Below are positions 22,600 to 34,925 of a DNA stretch of 64,000 bases, one piece after another (positions within the stretch are counted from its first letter, which is position 1; each line of letters begins with the position of its first letter). The stretch spans positions 49,296,703 through 49,360,702 of the forward strand of contig CM038214.1 in assembly GCA_021442155.1 (NCBI GenBank), read 5' to 3'. The notes under the pieces are model-generated. The model was not told the DNA's origin and did no database searches. It saw nothing but the letters and a program-made list of their open reading frames with translations. A program made the translations under genes and the position numbers. The stretch comes from Cymbidium sinense. Its lineage: Eukaryota > Streptophyta > Magnoliopsida > Asparagales > Orchidaceae.

Positions 22600-23400
22600 G
22601 TAATCCTTTTCCTAGATATTTTCTAGCACTCATACCTAAGAAAGATAATCCTACTATTGGAGTGATTTTAGACCTATTAGTCTGTAACCTTCTTCAATAA
22701 GTTGATTTTCAAAATTCTAACCAATAGGCTCCTTTACTTCATAGATTATCCTAAAACCAAACTAGTTTTGTTAGAGGTAGATCTATATAATATTTGCTGA
22801 ATTAATTCATTATTTAGATGCTAAGACTAGAGGTGGCAACATTTTGTTCAAATTAGATATTAACAAAGCTTTTGACAATATCTCTTGGGATTTCTTATTG
22901 ATATTCTGAATTTTTTTTGGTTTTCTAATACATTTATCTTTCTTTTTTAAATATATATTAATAATTCCTGGTTTTCTTTTTTGCTTAATGGGGGAAGCCT
23001 TAGGCTTCTTTCCTTCTTCCCATGGATTAAGATAAGGGGATCCTCTATCTCACCTTATTTATTATTGTTTGAGTACTTATTAACATCAATGATCTATTCT
23101 TAATAATCCTATTCTTACATAATCCTAATATGTACGAACTCTTGGTGGTCTTCGTTTCATTTAAGCTTTGTAGATTTTATTATTTTCTGCAATGCTTCTA
23201 TTCATCATATCAAGAATCTCAAGATTTTTTTAAAATAAATTTGGTAGAGAAAGTAGTCTATCTATCAATGATAACAAAAGTTGTTTTATTACTTCTTCAA
23301 GCATCTCCAATAATAAAATTAATCAAATCTTGCATATCACTAACTTTAAACATCAACACCTTCCTCTTAAGAACTTGAGTGCTCCTCTTTTAAAGATCTG
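22600..23400 (+). pseudogene. LINE copy 1 reverse transcriptase core, decayed
   Basis: RT landmarks remain in shifting frames: PRYFLALIPKKDNP near 22610, a degraded FRPISL region near 22670, NQTSFVRGRSI near 22755, LDINKAF near 22855 (with the catalytic-region aspartate), a degraded QGDPLSP near 23030 and LSFVDFIIFCNASIHHIKNL near 23163. The last is the active-site FVDD box with one D lost by a deletion. The loss of the second aspartate and many stops make it inactive. Confidence 0.75.
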
Positions 23401-23439
23401 AAATGATCCCATCTTTTGGATAAGTTAATTCAAAAAATT

Positions 23440-24630
23440 TTAAATAAAATTTCTATTTTGAAATTTCATTTAGTTTCCTTTGGTGGCAAGCCCACTATTC
23501 ATGAAGCACTCTCAATTCAATGCCTCTTTATTTGATTCAAACTATTATCCCCACTAATGCTACTCTTATCGAATTGATCACTTGCTTAATAAATTTTTGG
23601 TGATCCAATAAATCTACTAAAAGAATGCATTGGACTTCGGCATAAATGTTGTGTGGTCCCTTGGGCAAACCGATTCATGAAGCTATTACTGCCTTCTCTT
23701 ATAGGCTCTGGTGGAATTTTAGAAAGAATGATATCCTTTGGGCTAATTTTCTGATGGGAAACATATTTCCAAGGTAAACACCCTCTTATCTGTGATTATA
23801 AAGTTGTTGACTCTCTGGTTTGGAAAAGGCTTTGCTCTATTAAATAAGTTGCTAAACCCTTAATATCTTAGGGAATTCGTTCTTCTTTCTTTTGGCAAGA
23901 CAATTGGATTGTCACTCTATTTACTCCCTTTATCCACCCACTCTAGCTATCAAAGTTAACTCTTTCTTGCATAATAACACTTGGAATGAGAACAAACTTG
24001 AGAATTATATCCCTATTTCTCTTTAGATAACTTTAGAAATATCCCTATTTTCTCTAACAAACTTGACCAAATTCTCTTTAAGCTTTCTTACAATGGTGAC
24101 TTTTTTCTTAAAGAGGTTTGGACTTTTATTAGATATAAGCAAAACTCCTCTAATGTTTTCATTAAACTTTGGAACAATATCATTCCCATTTCTTATTTAG
24201 TTTTAGCTTGGAGGATTTTGAATAACTTTATTCCTGTGGACTCTTTGCTCTAGAATAAAGAGTTTTATTTTCCTTCAAAGTGCTATTATTGCTTTCATAT
24301 TGAAAATGTTAATCATGTTTTTGTTAATGGTGCTATTGCTTATATATTATGGTTATGGTATGATGATTTATTTAATACCAACTACTTTCATGGCTCTCTT
24401 TCCATATATCAACTTCATGAAGTCTGTTCCAAAAGTGTGAAAGGTCATATCAAAGTTCTATTACCTTTATCCGTTCATCTAGATGGATAAAATGATGCTA
24501 AATATCATGGTATTCCTATGAGCCATAAAAGGATCCTGGCTAGAACCAAAGAAAAAATTCGTGCTCTGTTTAATGCTAATCTTATTAGTAACATTCATTT
24601 TAGAGGCTATAAATTTGTGGCTAAAAAATT
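23440..24630 (+). pseudogene. LINE copy 1 post-RT region (zf-RVT-like), decayed
   Basis: After RT the sequence reads, with breaks, LSFGGKPTIHEALSIQCLF, then FW-SNKSTKRMHWTS, KPIHEAITAFSYRLWWNFRK, GKHPLICDYKVVDSLVWKRL and, after a gap, NKEFYFPSKCYYCFHIENVN. The last holds the C..C..H-like residues of the zf-RVT domain common in plant LINE ORF2. A TAG stop at 24251-24253 replaces the tryptophan codon found in copy 2 (TGG at 50274). The same TAG occurs in copy 4 at 63605-63607. Confidence 0.75.
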
Positions 24631-24632
24631 AG

Positions 24633-25043
24633 GTGTCATTTTCCCTGATGTTCACTCATATAAATCCAAGATTATCCATTAGATCAAACCCAAAAAAAAA
24701 TTTGATTAAATTGAATATTGATGGTTCTATTGCTTCCAATAAATATGGTTGTGGTGGTATTCTTAGGGATTCTAAAAGTTATGTCATTTGTGCTTTTGTG
24801 TATCCTCTCAAAGCCTCTATCTATGTTGCTTATGCCAATAAAGCTATTGAAATTTATTTGAATAAAGGTTTCCTCAACATCCGGATTGAAGTTGATGCAC
24901 TCATGCTTCTTGACATGCTAAACTCTAATAGAAAGGAAATGCTGATTTATTTTATCTTCAATCATACTAAAATCTTCTTTCAAGTTTATTATAAAATTCT
25001 CATATCCTTTGTGAAGGTAATGCTTGTTTCTTGGCTACTTTAG
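24633..25043 (+). pseudogene. LINE copy 1 C-terminal RNase H, partly open
   Basis: A 136-codon open stretch encodes most of a ribonuclease H: KLNIDGSIASNKYGCGGILR (first catalytic aspartate in the NxDG motif), then SYVICAFVYPL, YANKAIEIYLNKGF (the ANKAIE helix, with glutamate) and IRIEVDALMLLDML (second aspartate in the xVDA motif). The final HVWHEGN..AD motif is broken: a frameshift turns it into the frame's end. Plant L1 elements with a C-terminal RNase H of this type are well known. The element is missing intact upstream parts, so this is a relic. Confidence 0.8.
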
Positions 25044-26650
25044 GTGCCAACTTAACTATTTCACTTTATTTGATAATCAAAATTTGCCCAAACTATTAAG
25101 GGTTTGGTTAATCTGATAACACTGATTACCTTATCTCGATTATAATTTTCGCTTGGTTTTTTTCAATTTATTTGATGAGCCATTTTTGTTCCCTTTGTTA
25201 AACCCTCTTGGGTTGTGCCATTTGCTTATTTTCACTCTTGGCCTGTCTAGGTTGGTTATCTAGTTGTGTTGGATGGTTTCTCCTTTTGGTGGCGATTAGA
25301 GGGGATGTTGATGGTCTAATTTTGGATTGGATTTGGAAAGGTGGAGGTTATTTGTTGACTGTTATTCTTCTTCTTTTGTGGATTGGGTTTTGAGGGTCAA
25401 TATGGTTTGGTTTGTTCCTTTGGTTGTAGTTTTGACCTCTTCAAATGGTCTTCCTCTCTTGATGTAGTTGTTTATTATTTTAGGTTGGTTACTGATTTAT
25501 TATTTAGTGGTTGTTATTTTGGATCTAGTGATTGCCTAACTTGGTTGTCATGATGCTTGCACTCATTGATATTTCTCCTCCTTTGCTATTGGCTTGGTGG
25601 TGTCTAGATATGCTTCCCGATGGATTGCTTTAGTCTATCTACTATCATCACTTAATTTGTTTTTGGCTATTTACCTCATTGAATTCTTGCTTGGTTTTGG
25701 TGGACTTTGTTGTTTGTTCTACCCTTGGTTGTCTTGGGTTGTTTTGGCAAGATGGATATTGGTCTTTCTTATTGATTTGGATTTTATGTGGTGGTTGTGG
25801 TTGTAGGCTATGTTGGTCGAGTTATTGGATGGGTGGCTATTTCTTTCTTCTTAATGTCGTGACTGGTTGACCTACTGCTATGGTTCTCCCCTTTCTGCTC
25901 CCCTTTTTTTGGTATAGTGACAGCCTCTTTCTTTATTTTCTTGTCGAGGATATTAGCTTTGTGTTTTTCTTTGTCGTGATGTGTCATGATATGCTCCCTT
26001 TGATGTTTTTATTCCTTTTTGGTGGTGGCTTTGGTGGTTTTCCTACTATATTATTGATGACCCTGATGTTTGGTTGATTTTCTACCTTATTGGGCTTATT
26101 TGTTTTGGTGGCTTCATGGTTGGCTATATTATGTGCTGTTTGGAGGAGTTTGACTCAGTGATGATGGACTTGGGATGATGGGCTGAGGTATCGGCAATGA
26201 TGGTTTAATGTTTTCCATATCTTCTTTGTAGCAATATATGTAATTGTAACCCTTCAAAGTTTGGATGCTTACATAGTGTTGTTCTTTGAGATGATTGTAA
26301 TCGACTAAAACTTTTTTTCTTTACTCATACTCTTTATGCTTGCTTAATTTTATTGATTCTTTCACTAGTATGTTGAGGATTTCTTTTATAGGTTGGGAGA
26401 ATTTTTCCGATGGATCTTGCTAGTATCAAAAGGACCTAGTGGATGTTGTTGTTGCGAACATGGATATGTTGTTGTTACTGATTTGGTTTTTCTTTTGTTT
26501 TTTTCCTTATATTATTGTAAAAGTTATGGGTTTTATCTCTTTAGGACTTATTATGAAACTTTGAGAATTAGTTTAGAGATTTACCCCCACTAAGGACTTT
26601 GTACATTTTCTTTGTGGCAATAAAATTCCCATAATTTACTTTAAAAAAAT
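25044..26650 (+). other. LINE copy 1 3' UTR, T/G-rich, with AATAAA near the end
   Basis: About 1.6 kb without domains. It is rich in TTGGTTTT, GGTGGTTTT and TTTGGTGG words, which makes several spurious hydrophobic open frames (25208-26593). Near the end come AACCCTTCAAAGTTTGGATGC (about 26239) and TGTGGCAATAAAATTCCC (about 26612), both also present in copy 2. An A-run at 26643-26649 joins the array. Confidence 0.7.
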
Positions 26651-27014
26651 CTAAACCCTAAGAATACCCTAAACCTACTAGAACATCATCAAACGTGCTC
26701 AAAATATATCAAAAACCATAATGGTATCCTGGTGGATATAAAGGTGGTTACTTTTTACTAAAACTAAAAAACTCTAAGAGACCATATGATCCAATAAAGC
26801 TAAAAAAGTGGTCTTAATGGAAACTAGAGAAATTAAAACTAAACATCCTAAACTGCTTATAAACCTTCACTAAGATGGTTATAACTCCTATTTTGATTTA
26901 TGCATGCTCATTTTATCTAAGTCATTGCTTATGTCTTAAAAAAAAACTTGGTGTGTTACTTGGTTAAATCAAAAGAAAATGTTAATATGAATTTGTTCTC
27001 TAGAAAAAAAAAAA
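26651..27014 (+). pseudogene. GR-RBP 3'-end segment, copy G (split from its leader by LINE 1)
   Basis: Highly diverged segment: AGAACATCATCAA at 26680 (the N-I-T-V region), ATGGTATCCTGGTGGATATAAAGG (Gly-rich remnant), TGGTCTTAATGGAAACTAGAG, then UTR words TCATTGCTTATGTCTTA, ACTTGGTGTGTTACTTGG and GAATTTGTTCTC, and an A-run at 27003-27014. Most GGT/GGA codons are changed toward A/T and the Gly-rich frame is destroyed. The order of landmarks is intact, so identity is secure although the copy is one of the most worn. Confidence 0.7.
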
Positions 27015-27820
27015 ACCCTAAACCCTAAACTAAAACTTAACCATAAACCTAAACTAAAAACCTTAAACTAAATAAAACCTAAACCTAAATCCTAAATATA
27101 AACCTAAATAAACAATAAACCTAAAACCCTAAACTCTAAAACCATAAACCTAAACCTAAACCTAAACCCTAAAATCTAAACTAAACTAAACCTAAACCTA
27201 AAAAACCTAAACCATAAACTACCTAAAAATAAACCCTAAACTAAACCTAAACCTAAACTATAAAAAAACTTAAACTAACCTAAAATAATAAATAAAACCT
27301 AAACCTTAAAAAAATAAAATAAAAATAAAACTCAACTAAAACCTAAACCTAAACCTAAACCTAAAAAATAAATTAAAATAAAACCTAAACTAAAATAAAT
27401 AAAAACTAAACTAAAAAAAAAACCTAAATAAAAATAAAAAATAAAATAAATTTAAATAAATAATAAATAAACTAAGTAAACTAAATAAACCTAAACCTGC
27501 CGATTTACTTAATTTAAAATAAAACCATAAATCCAAAATCCTAAACCATAAACTGTAAATGCTAAACTTAAGCCCTAATACCTAAACCCTAAACCCTAAA
27601 ACCCTAAACCCTAAACCCTAAACCCTAAAAGCATAAACCCTAAAACCAAAGCATAAACCACAAAACCACAAAATACAAACCACCAAACCTAAGCAACCAG
27701 CCAACCACATCAAACCTAAACCATAAACTCCAAACCCTAAACCTAAACTTAAAGTAACTAAATAAATTAAAAATAAACCTAACCCCTAAAACCTAATAAA
27801 CCTAAACCTAAACCTAAACC
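27015..27820 (+). repeat. CCCTAAA-type and AT-rich array
   Basis: CCTAAA words mixed with AT-rich words to 27495; marker CTGCCGATTTACTTAATTT at 27497-27515; CCCTAAA-rich block, becoming C/A-rich and irregular at 27640-27720; leader AAAGTAACTAAATAAATT at about 27751. No gene is seen. Confidence 0.9.
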
Positions 27821-28316
27821 CTAATAATAGGAGAACCTTGATAACAATAACATCACCGTCAACTAGGCTCAGTCTAGATCTAGTGGTGGAGATGAAGATG
27901 AAGGCGGAGTTTATCGTAGTGGTGGTGGAGGATTTGGATGTCTTTGGTGGGTGTATGAGGTGGTGGTGGTGAGTAATGGTGGTTATGGAGGCGGGAGGAG
28001 CAACATAAGCTACAACCGTGGTGGTGGCAGAGAGAGATTGAGGGTATCTTTGGTGGATCCACTACTCGATAGGTAGGCGATTCGATAGGAACTAGAGAAA
28101 TTGAAGAATGACCGAGCCGATCTGCTGCTTATGGAATTGTGTCTTTATAGTAGAGACAGTTCCAGTTATCTATTGTTTTTGATTTGCTCTATGTGTGGTA
28201 AATTTTGATCTATCTCATCGCTTGTGTCTTAGAGAACTTTGTGTGTTACTTGGTTGGTAAAATCGAATAGAAGAAATGTTGAATCTCAATCTGTTCTTTG
28301 TTAAAATAAAAAAAAA
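27821..28316 (+). pseudogene. GR-RBP 3'-end segment, copy H
   Basis: Reads N-NITVN at about 27845-27865 (ITVN-AQSRSSGGDEDEGG), then a frameshifted Gly-rich stretch (GGTGGTGGAGGATTTGG, GGTTATGGAGGCGGGAGGAGC), GGTGGATCC followed by an altered SRGR region, GATAGGAACTAGAG, and a complete 3' UTR ending GAATCTCAATCTG and an A-rich run. The residue after ITVN is a TAG stop (AACTAGGCT). The - strand open frame at 27880-28062 is its shadow. It sits only about 1.15 kb from copy I, shorter than the usual spacing. Confidence 0.8.
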
Positions 28317-28983
28317 CCAAAATCCTAAACCCTAAACTGAAACCTGGACCATAAATCTAAAACTTTAACCCTAAACCCTAAACCCTAAAACCTAAACCCT
28401 ACTAAACCTAAAGCCCTAGAAAACCCACAAAAAACACAGGTAAACCTAAACCCTAAACTAAAACCCAAAAGCGAACCCTAAACACTAAACCCTAAACCCA
28501 AATAACTCTAAACACTAAAGCCTAAATAATAAATCATAAACCCTAACCCCTATACCCTAACCCTAATCCCTAAACCCTAACACCCTAAACCCTGAAATCA
28601 TTTACCCTAAACCCTAAACCCTAAACCCAAACCCTAAAAATTTAAAAGCTTAAAGCTAAACTAAATAAAACCTAAAAATAAAATAAATAAAGAAACATAA
28701 ATTGAAATAAAATAAAATAAATAAAAACCTAAACAAATACCTAAACTTAAACTATAAAATAAAATAAAATAAACTAAAACAAAATAAATAAAAACTTAAA
28801 CTAAACTAAAAAATTAAAATAAACATAAGAACAAAAAAATGTAAAAAATAAAAACTAAATGTAAAATAAAAAATAAAATAAAAACTAAATAAAAACTAAA
28901 CATAAAAAAATTATCTAAAATAAAACTTAAAAAATTAAAAAATAAAACCTAAACCATAAAACCTAATAGACCTAAACCTAAAC
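28317..28983 (+). repeat. short CCCTAAA-type and AT-rich array
   Basis: CCCTAAA-rich with variants at 28317-28660, then AT-rich to about 28960, then CCTAAACC words directly before copy I. No clear boundary marker is present, consistent with a shortened unit. Confidence 0.9.
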
Positions 28984-29465
28984 CCTAAGAATAGAAAGAA
29001 CCTTGATGGCAGGAACATCACTGTCAACCAAGCTCAATCTCGATCTGGCCGCGTAGGCGAAGGCGGTGGCAGCGGATAGCATAGTGGTGGTGGGGGAACT
29101 AGAGGTGTTGGTGGATATGGAGGTGGTGGTCGGATTAGTGGTAATTATGGAATCGGGATGATCAACAAAGGTTACAGCCATGGTGGTGGTGGAGGGAGAG
29201 GTCGGGGATATGTTAGTGGATCCTACTACTCTAAAGGCTTAGGTGGTTTTGATGGGAACTGAAACTAAAGAATGAGATCGATCTGCTTATAGAATAGTGT
29301 CTTTACAGTAGAGGGTTCTAGTTATCTAGGGTTTTGATTTGCTCTATCGTGATCATTTTTTATTTATCTCATGTCTCTTAGAAAACTTGGGTGTATTATT
29401 TGGTTGATGAAACCGAAAAGAAGAAATGTTGAACATGAATTTATTCTCTGTTAAAAAAACAAAAA
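28984..29465 (+). pseudogene. GR-RBP 3'-end segment, copy I
   Basis: Well preserved at its start: LDGRNITV-NQAQSRSG can be read as LDGRNITVNQAQSRSG apart from one substitution in the arginine position, then a Gly-rich stretch with a TAG at about 29072 (GGATAGCATAG), VGGYGGGGRISGNYG, a frameshift, and GGGGGRGRGYVSGSYYSKG-like sequence near 29180-29240. The terminal GFDGN-TGA follows. The 3' UTR is complete, ending GAACATGAATTTATTCTCTG and an A-run. It retains GTGGATC rather than the TGA seen in F, J, N and O. The CDS is closed by the TAG and the frameshift. Confidence 0.8.
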
Positions 29466-32400
29466 CCCTAAACCCTAAACCACAAAACCCCCAAATCTAA
29501 ACCTAAACCACAAACCTAAACCTAAACCTAAAACCCTAAACCCTAAACCCTAAACCCCAAACCCTATATCCTAAATCCTAAACCCCAAACAGACCATGAA
29601 CCCTAAACCTTAAACTGTGAAAAGCTAAAAACTTAAACCTAAACTAAATAAAACCTAAAAAATAAAATAAATAAAAAACCTAAACTAAAATAAAATAACA
29701 TAAAAAATTAAATTAAACTAAAACCTAAACTAATAAAAAACTAAAATAAAAAAAAAAACATAAACTAAAAAAAAACTTGAATAAAATAAAACTAAACCTA
29801 AAATAAAAATAAAAAATAAACTATTAAATTAAAACATAAATTTAAGAAAACCTAGTAAAAATAAAACTAAAATAAATAAAAATAAAATATAAAATAAAAA
29901 TAAAATAAACCTAAACCTAAACTAAAATAAATAAAAATAAACCTAAACCTAAACCTACACCTAAACTAAATAAAATAAAATAAACTAAAAAATAAACATA
30001 AACCCTAAAAATGAAATAAAATAAAATAAACCACAACCTTAAACCCTAAACCCTAAAACTAACCGTGAACTCTAAACCTACAACCATAAACCCTAAAACT
30101 CTAAACCCTAAACCCTAAACCATAAAATCAAAAATTTTAAAAACCTAAACCTAAAAATAAAATAAATCCTAAACTAATAAATTTAAAATAAAATAAAATA
30201 AAACCTAAACTACCTAAACCTAAACCTAAACCTAAACTTAAACCTAAAATAAAATAAAATAAAAATGAAACTAAACTAAAATTAAATAAAAATAAAACTA
30301 TAAACTAAAAAAATAAATTAAACTTACAAATAAGAAACCTAAATAATATAAAAACCTAACGTAAAATAACAAAACATAAACCTAAAATAAATTAAAATAA
30401 AAAACTAAATAAAACTTAAACTTTAAAATAAACCTAAAAAAATAAAATAAAAAATATCTAACCACTAAAAAATAAACCTAAAATAAATAAAATAAATAAA
30501 CATAAACTGACTAAATAAATTAAACTAAATAAAATAAACCTACCTATAATCCATACCCAAACCCTAAACACTAAACCCTACCCTGCCTAAACCCTAAACC
30601 CTACCCCAAACTGACCCTAAAAACTAAACCTAAACTAAAATAAAAATAAAAACATAAACCTAAATAAAATGAATAAATAAAATATAAAACCTAAACTAAA
30701 TCCTAAATCCTACACCTAAACCCCTAAAAATAAAATAAAATAAAATAATAACTAAACTAAAATATAAAATAAACTAAACTAAAACATTAAATAAACCTAA
30801 ATAAAAAACCTAAATAAAATAAAATCTAAACATAAAGAAAATGAAATTAACCTAAAATAAAATAAAATAAAACATAAATAAAAAACTTAAACTAATAAAC
30901 TAAAATAAAACCTAAAATATATAAAAAATAAAACCTAAACCGTGAATTAAAAAAAATCCTAAACTTAAAATTAAAATAAAGTAAACCTAAACCTAAGCTA
31001 AAATAAATAAAACCTAAACCTAAACTTAAAATAAACTAAACCTCAACCTAAACCTAAACCTAAACCAAATAAAAGAAGATATACTAAAAAATAAAACCTA
31101 AAATAAAAACTTAAAACCTAAACCTAAGAAAATAAAATAAAAACCTAAAGCTAAAACTAAAAAAAAATAAATCCTAAACCTAAATAATAGATAAAATAAT
31201 GAGACTTAAAAATAAATATAAACCTAATAAACTTAAAAATTAAATTAAAATAAAAATGTAAATAAAATAAAAAAATAAATAAACTAAATAAACCTAAACC
31301 TCTTGGTTTATTTAAATCAAATATACAGTAAAACTAAACTAAATCCTGAGCCTAAAATCATAAAGCTGAGCCAATAACCACAAAACTAGCCTAATCCCTA
31401 AAACTGACCCCTGACCCTAAACCATAAAAATACTAAACCTCGACCATCAAACAACCTACCACCTAGGCCACTGGACCACAGGCTAAACCATAACCTTAAA
31501 CCCTAGCTACACTGAGCCACCTTAGAAACCCAGGTTTAATGCAAACTACTCTAGGCCACTAAGCTAAACCCAAAACCAGAAGCCACTGGCTTAAAGCAAA
31601 CACTGAGCCTAAAAACCAAAAGACCCACAAGATCCTAAACTAAAATCCTACTAAACAAACCCCAAAACATAAAAAACCTAAACCTAAACTAAATAAAATA
31701 TAAAAATATAATAAAATAATCTAAACCTAAATAAAATAATAAAATAAAATAACATGAAAACTTACACTAAAACCTAAACCAAAGCCTAAAAATATAATAA
31801 AATAAAAATATAAAAATAAACTAAACTAAATTAAAAAAATAAATTAACCTAATAATAAAAAACTTAAATAAAATGAAAATTGAACGTAAAATAAAAATAA
31901 AAGAAACTTAAAATAAAATAAAAACTAAATAAAACCTAAACCTCAAAATAAACCTAAAATAAAATCTAAAAATAAATAAAAAAATAAAACCTATACTAAA
32001 CTAAAAAAAAAAACTAAACCTAAAATAAGAATAAAATAAACAATAAAAAAAAAAGCTAAAAAATAAACTAAAACTAAATAAAACCTAAAACCTAAACCTA
32101 AACCTACTAAATAATTTAAAATAAACTAAAATAAACCTAAAACTAAACTAAAAATAATGCCTAAAAATAAACCTAAAATAAAACCTAAACTAAACCAAAA
32201 TAAAATAAACCTAAAAATAAAATAAAATTAAACTTAAAAATAAAGTAATAATAAAATATAAACTAAAATAAATAAACCTAAAATAAATAAACTAAAATAA
32301 AATAAACTTATATAAAAAATAAAGTAAACAAAATTAAATAAAAATAAACTAAATACACTAAATAATCCAAAACCTACTTGGTTTATTAGATTTTTTTTTT

Positions 32401-32650
32401 AAAAAAACCTTAAACCCTAAATCCTAAACCCTACCCTATAACCCTAAACCTAACTCCCTAAACCTAACCACACCCAAGCTAATCACACTAAACCCAACCC
32501 TACCACATTCTAAACCACTAAACCCTAATCTAAACCTTAAACCACAAACCCTACCCCCTAAACCCCTAAACCCAACACCTAAAGTAACTAAATAAATAAA
32601 AAATAAACCTAAAACCTAAAACCTAATAAACCTAAACCTAAACCTAAACC
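29466..32650 (+). repeat. long CCCTAAA-type and AT-rich array with a noisy patch
   Basis: CCCTAAA-rich at 29466-29640; AT-rich, with short CCCTAAA islands near 30030-30130 and 30540-30620, to 31298; marker CTCTTGGTTTATTTAAATC at 31300-31318; an irregular patch at 31340-31640 with CTGAGCC, CCACTGG and CTAGGCC words that break the G-poor pattern; AT-rich to 32372; marker CTACTTGGTTTATTAG at 32374-32389; CCCTAAA variants; leader AAAGTAACTAAATAAAT at about 32581. No gene is seen. Confidence 0.9.
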
Positions 32651-33150
32651 TTAAGAATGGGAAAAATCTTGACGATAGGAACATCACCGTCAACCAGGCT
32701 CTATCTAGATTTGTTGATGGAGGCAAAGGCAGAGGCGGCAGTTATCTTAGTGTGGTGGGGGATCTGGAGGTGTTGGTGGATCTGGAGGTGGTTGTCGAAG
32801 CAATGGTGGTTAGGGAGGTGGGAGGAGCGACGGAGATTATAGTCGTGGTGGTGGCAAAGTGAGAGATCGAGGATATGATGGTTGATCCCGCTACTCGTGA
32901 GGCTGCGATGGTTCTGCCGGGAACTAAAGAAAATGAAGAACGACCAATCCGATCTGATGCTTATAGAACTATGTCTTTATTTTAGAGATGATTCTAGTTT
33001 CCTAGGGTTTTTTTATTTGCTTAACGCATGCTCATTTTTAAGTTATGTCAATGCTTGTTTCTTAGAAAAATTGGTGTGTTACTTAGTTGATCAAATCAAA
33101 AAGAAGAAATGTTGAATATAAATTTGTTCTCTATTAAAAAATAAATAAAA
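32651..33150 (+). pseudogene. GR-RBP 3'-end segment, copy J
   Basis: Starts with AAGAATGGGAAAAATCTTGACG, reading NGKNLDDRNITVNQAL-like residues, then SRFV, a Gly-rich stretch broken by a frameshift near 32750 (CTTAGTGTGGTGGGGG), GGSGGGCRSNGG and GGGRSDGDYSRGGGK in another frame, and GYDG followed by the shared TGA (GATGGTTGATCCC). SRYS-like and GSAGN-like remnants, a TAA and a complete 3' UTR follow. The open frames at 32657-32842 and 32882-33115 are shifted readings. The copy belongs to the TGA subfamily with F, N and O. Confidence 0.8.
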
Positions 33151-34925
33151 ACCAAAAACCTTAAACCCTAAACAAAACTTGACCCCAAACTTAAACCCCA
33201 AAACCTAAAAAAATAAAACCTTAAACTAAACCTAAACTCACTCTAAACCTAATACCCCACCCTACCCCCCCCAAACCTAAACCACACTAAACCCTAAACC
33301 CTAAACCACTACTACCCAAACCTTCTAAATCCTAACATACTAAACCACTATAAAAAAGCTATTAAATAAACTAAACTTAAATAAATAAATAAAATAAAAT
33401 AAATAAAATAAATAAACCTAAACCTAAACCTAAACCTAAACCCAAAGAAAATATAATAAAATAAAACTAAATTAAAATAAAATAAATCAAAACCTAAACT
33501 AAACAAAAAAAAACCTAAATAAAATAAAATAAACTTAAATTAAAATAAAATAAACCTAATATATAAAAAATAAACTTAATAAAATATAAACCTATATAAA
33601 CTAAACCAAAACCATAAACTAAAAAAACCTAAATCTATAAAAAAATAAAAAAACCTAAACCTAAACTAAAATAAACTAAACAAAAATAAGTAAATCAATC
33701 TAAACTTAAATAAAACAAAACCTAAAATAAACTAAACTAAAAACTTAAACTAAATAAAATAAAAACAAACTAAAAATAAACCTAAACATTAACTAAATAC
33801 AAAAATATAAAATAAAATAAAAAAACATAAACAAAAAAAAAATAAAATAAAAAACCTAAAAAAAAAAAAATAAAACCTAAACCTAAAATATAAAATAAAA
33901 AATAAAACTAAACTAAAAATAAACATAAACCTAAACTGAAAAAAAAGTAAACTAAAAAAAACCTAAACTAAAATAAATAAACTAAACTAAATAAAATAAA
34001 AAAAAGATAAAATAAAATAAATATAATTAAAAAAATAAACTAAATAAATTAAACCTAAACCTGCGGTTTATTTAATTAAAAAACCTAAACCCCTAAACCC
34101 TAAATCTAAACCTTAAACCCTAAACCTGAATCATAAATCCTAAACCCTAAATCCTAAACATAAAACTAACCCTATACACAACCACCTGACACTGAGACCA
34201 TAAAACCCTGGCCAAAATCAAAATATAAAACTTGAGAAACCCTGACCCTAAAGCAGCCCTACCACCCTAGGCCCTACCTGGGCCTGACCTGGACCCTACC
34301 ACTAAACCTAGCCACAGGCCTTGACACTAAATGGCCCTAAACCCTAAACCCCAAACTGAGCCAGGCCACAGGCCCTAAAGGCCCTGGGCTCTTAAACCTA
34401 AACTAAACCTATTAAATACATAAATAATAAATAATAAACCTAAATCTAAATAAAAAAATTAAATAAAACCTACTAAACCAAAATAAAAGAAATAAAATAA
34501 AACTATAAATAAAATAAATAAACTAATCTAAACTAAAATAAAATAAAATTTAAAATAAAAACCTAAATATAAAACCAATGTAAAAATAAAATAATCTAAG
34601 ATAAAATAAAATAAAAACTAAATAAAAATGTAAACCTGAAAAATAAACCTACAAATAAAACCTAAACATAAATAAAAAATAAAATCAAAACCTAAAATAA
34701 ACAAAATAAAATAAACCGAAATGTATACTGAAATAAACTAAACCAAAATAAATAAAACCCTAAACCTTAAACCATAAACCCTAAACCCCAAACCCTAAAC
34801 CCTTACCGTAACCCTAAACCCTAAACCCTAAACTACAAACCCTAAACCTAAACCTAAAGAAACTAAATAGATTAAAAAATAAACCTAAACCCTAAAAGCT
34901 AATAAACCTAAACCTAAACCTAAAC
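33151..34925 (+). repeat. CCCTAAA-type and AT-rich array with a noisy patch
   Basis: CCCTAAA variants, including a poly-C stretch near 33265, to 33360; AT-rich to about 34060; marker CTGCGGTTTATTTAATTA at 34061-34078; CCCTAAA-rich to 34150; an irregular patch at 34160-34395 with CCCTGG, CCTGACC and GGCCCTGGGC words; AT-rich to 34750; CCCTAAA-rich; leader AAAGAAACTAAATAGATT at about 34857. No gene is seen. Confidence 0.9.

Larger units (their letters stand above)
19561..26650 (+). mobile_element. LINE copy 1, plant L1-type, full span but decayed
   Basis: A ~7.1 kb non-LTR retrotransposon with ORF1 (DUF4283 and CCHC knuckle), ORF2 (endonuclease, reverse transcriptase, zf-RVT-like region, RNase H), a long 3' UTR ending in TGTGGCAATAAAATTCCC and a short A-run before CTAAACCC. 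The word TAAACCCTAAGAAT flanks both ends (about 19547-19560 and 26652-26665) and could be a target-site duplication, although the target itself is repetitive. The left flank ends with the leader of a GR-RBP segment and the right flank starts with the remainder of that segment (copy G), so the LINE split a unit. Frames are heavily broken. Confidence 0.85.

Noticed and set aside
25208..26593. Chain of small hydrophobic open frames in LINE copy 1
   Set aside because: They fall in the T/G-rich 3' UTR, show no domain and are not conserved in copy 2.
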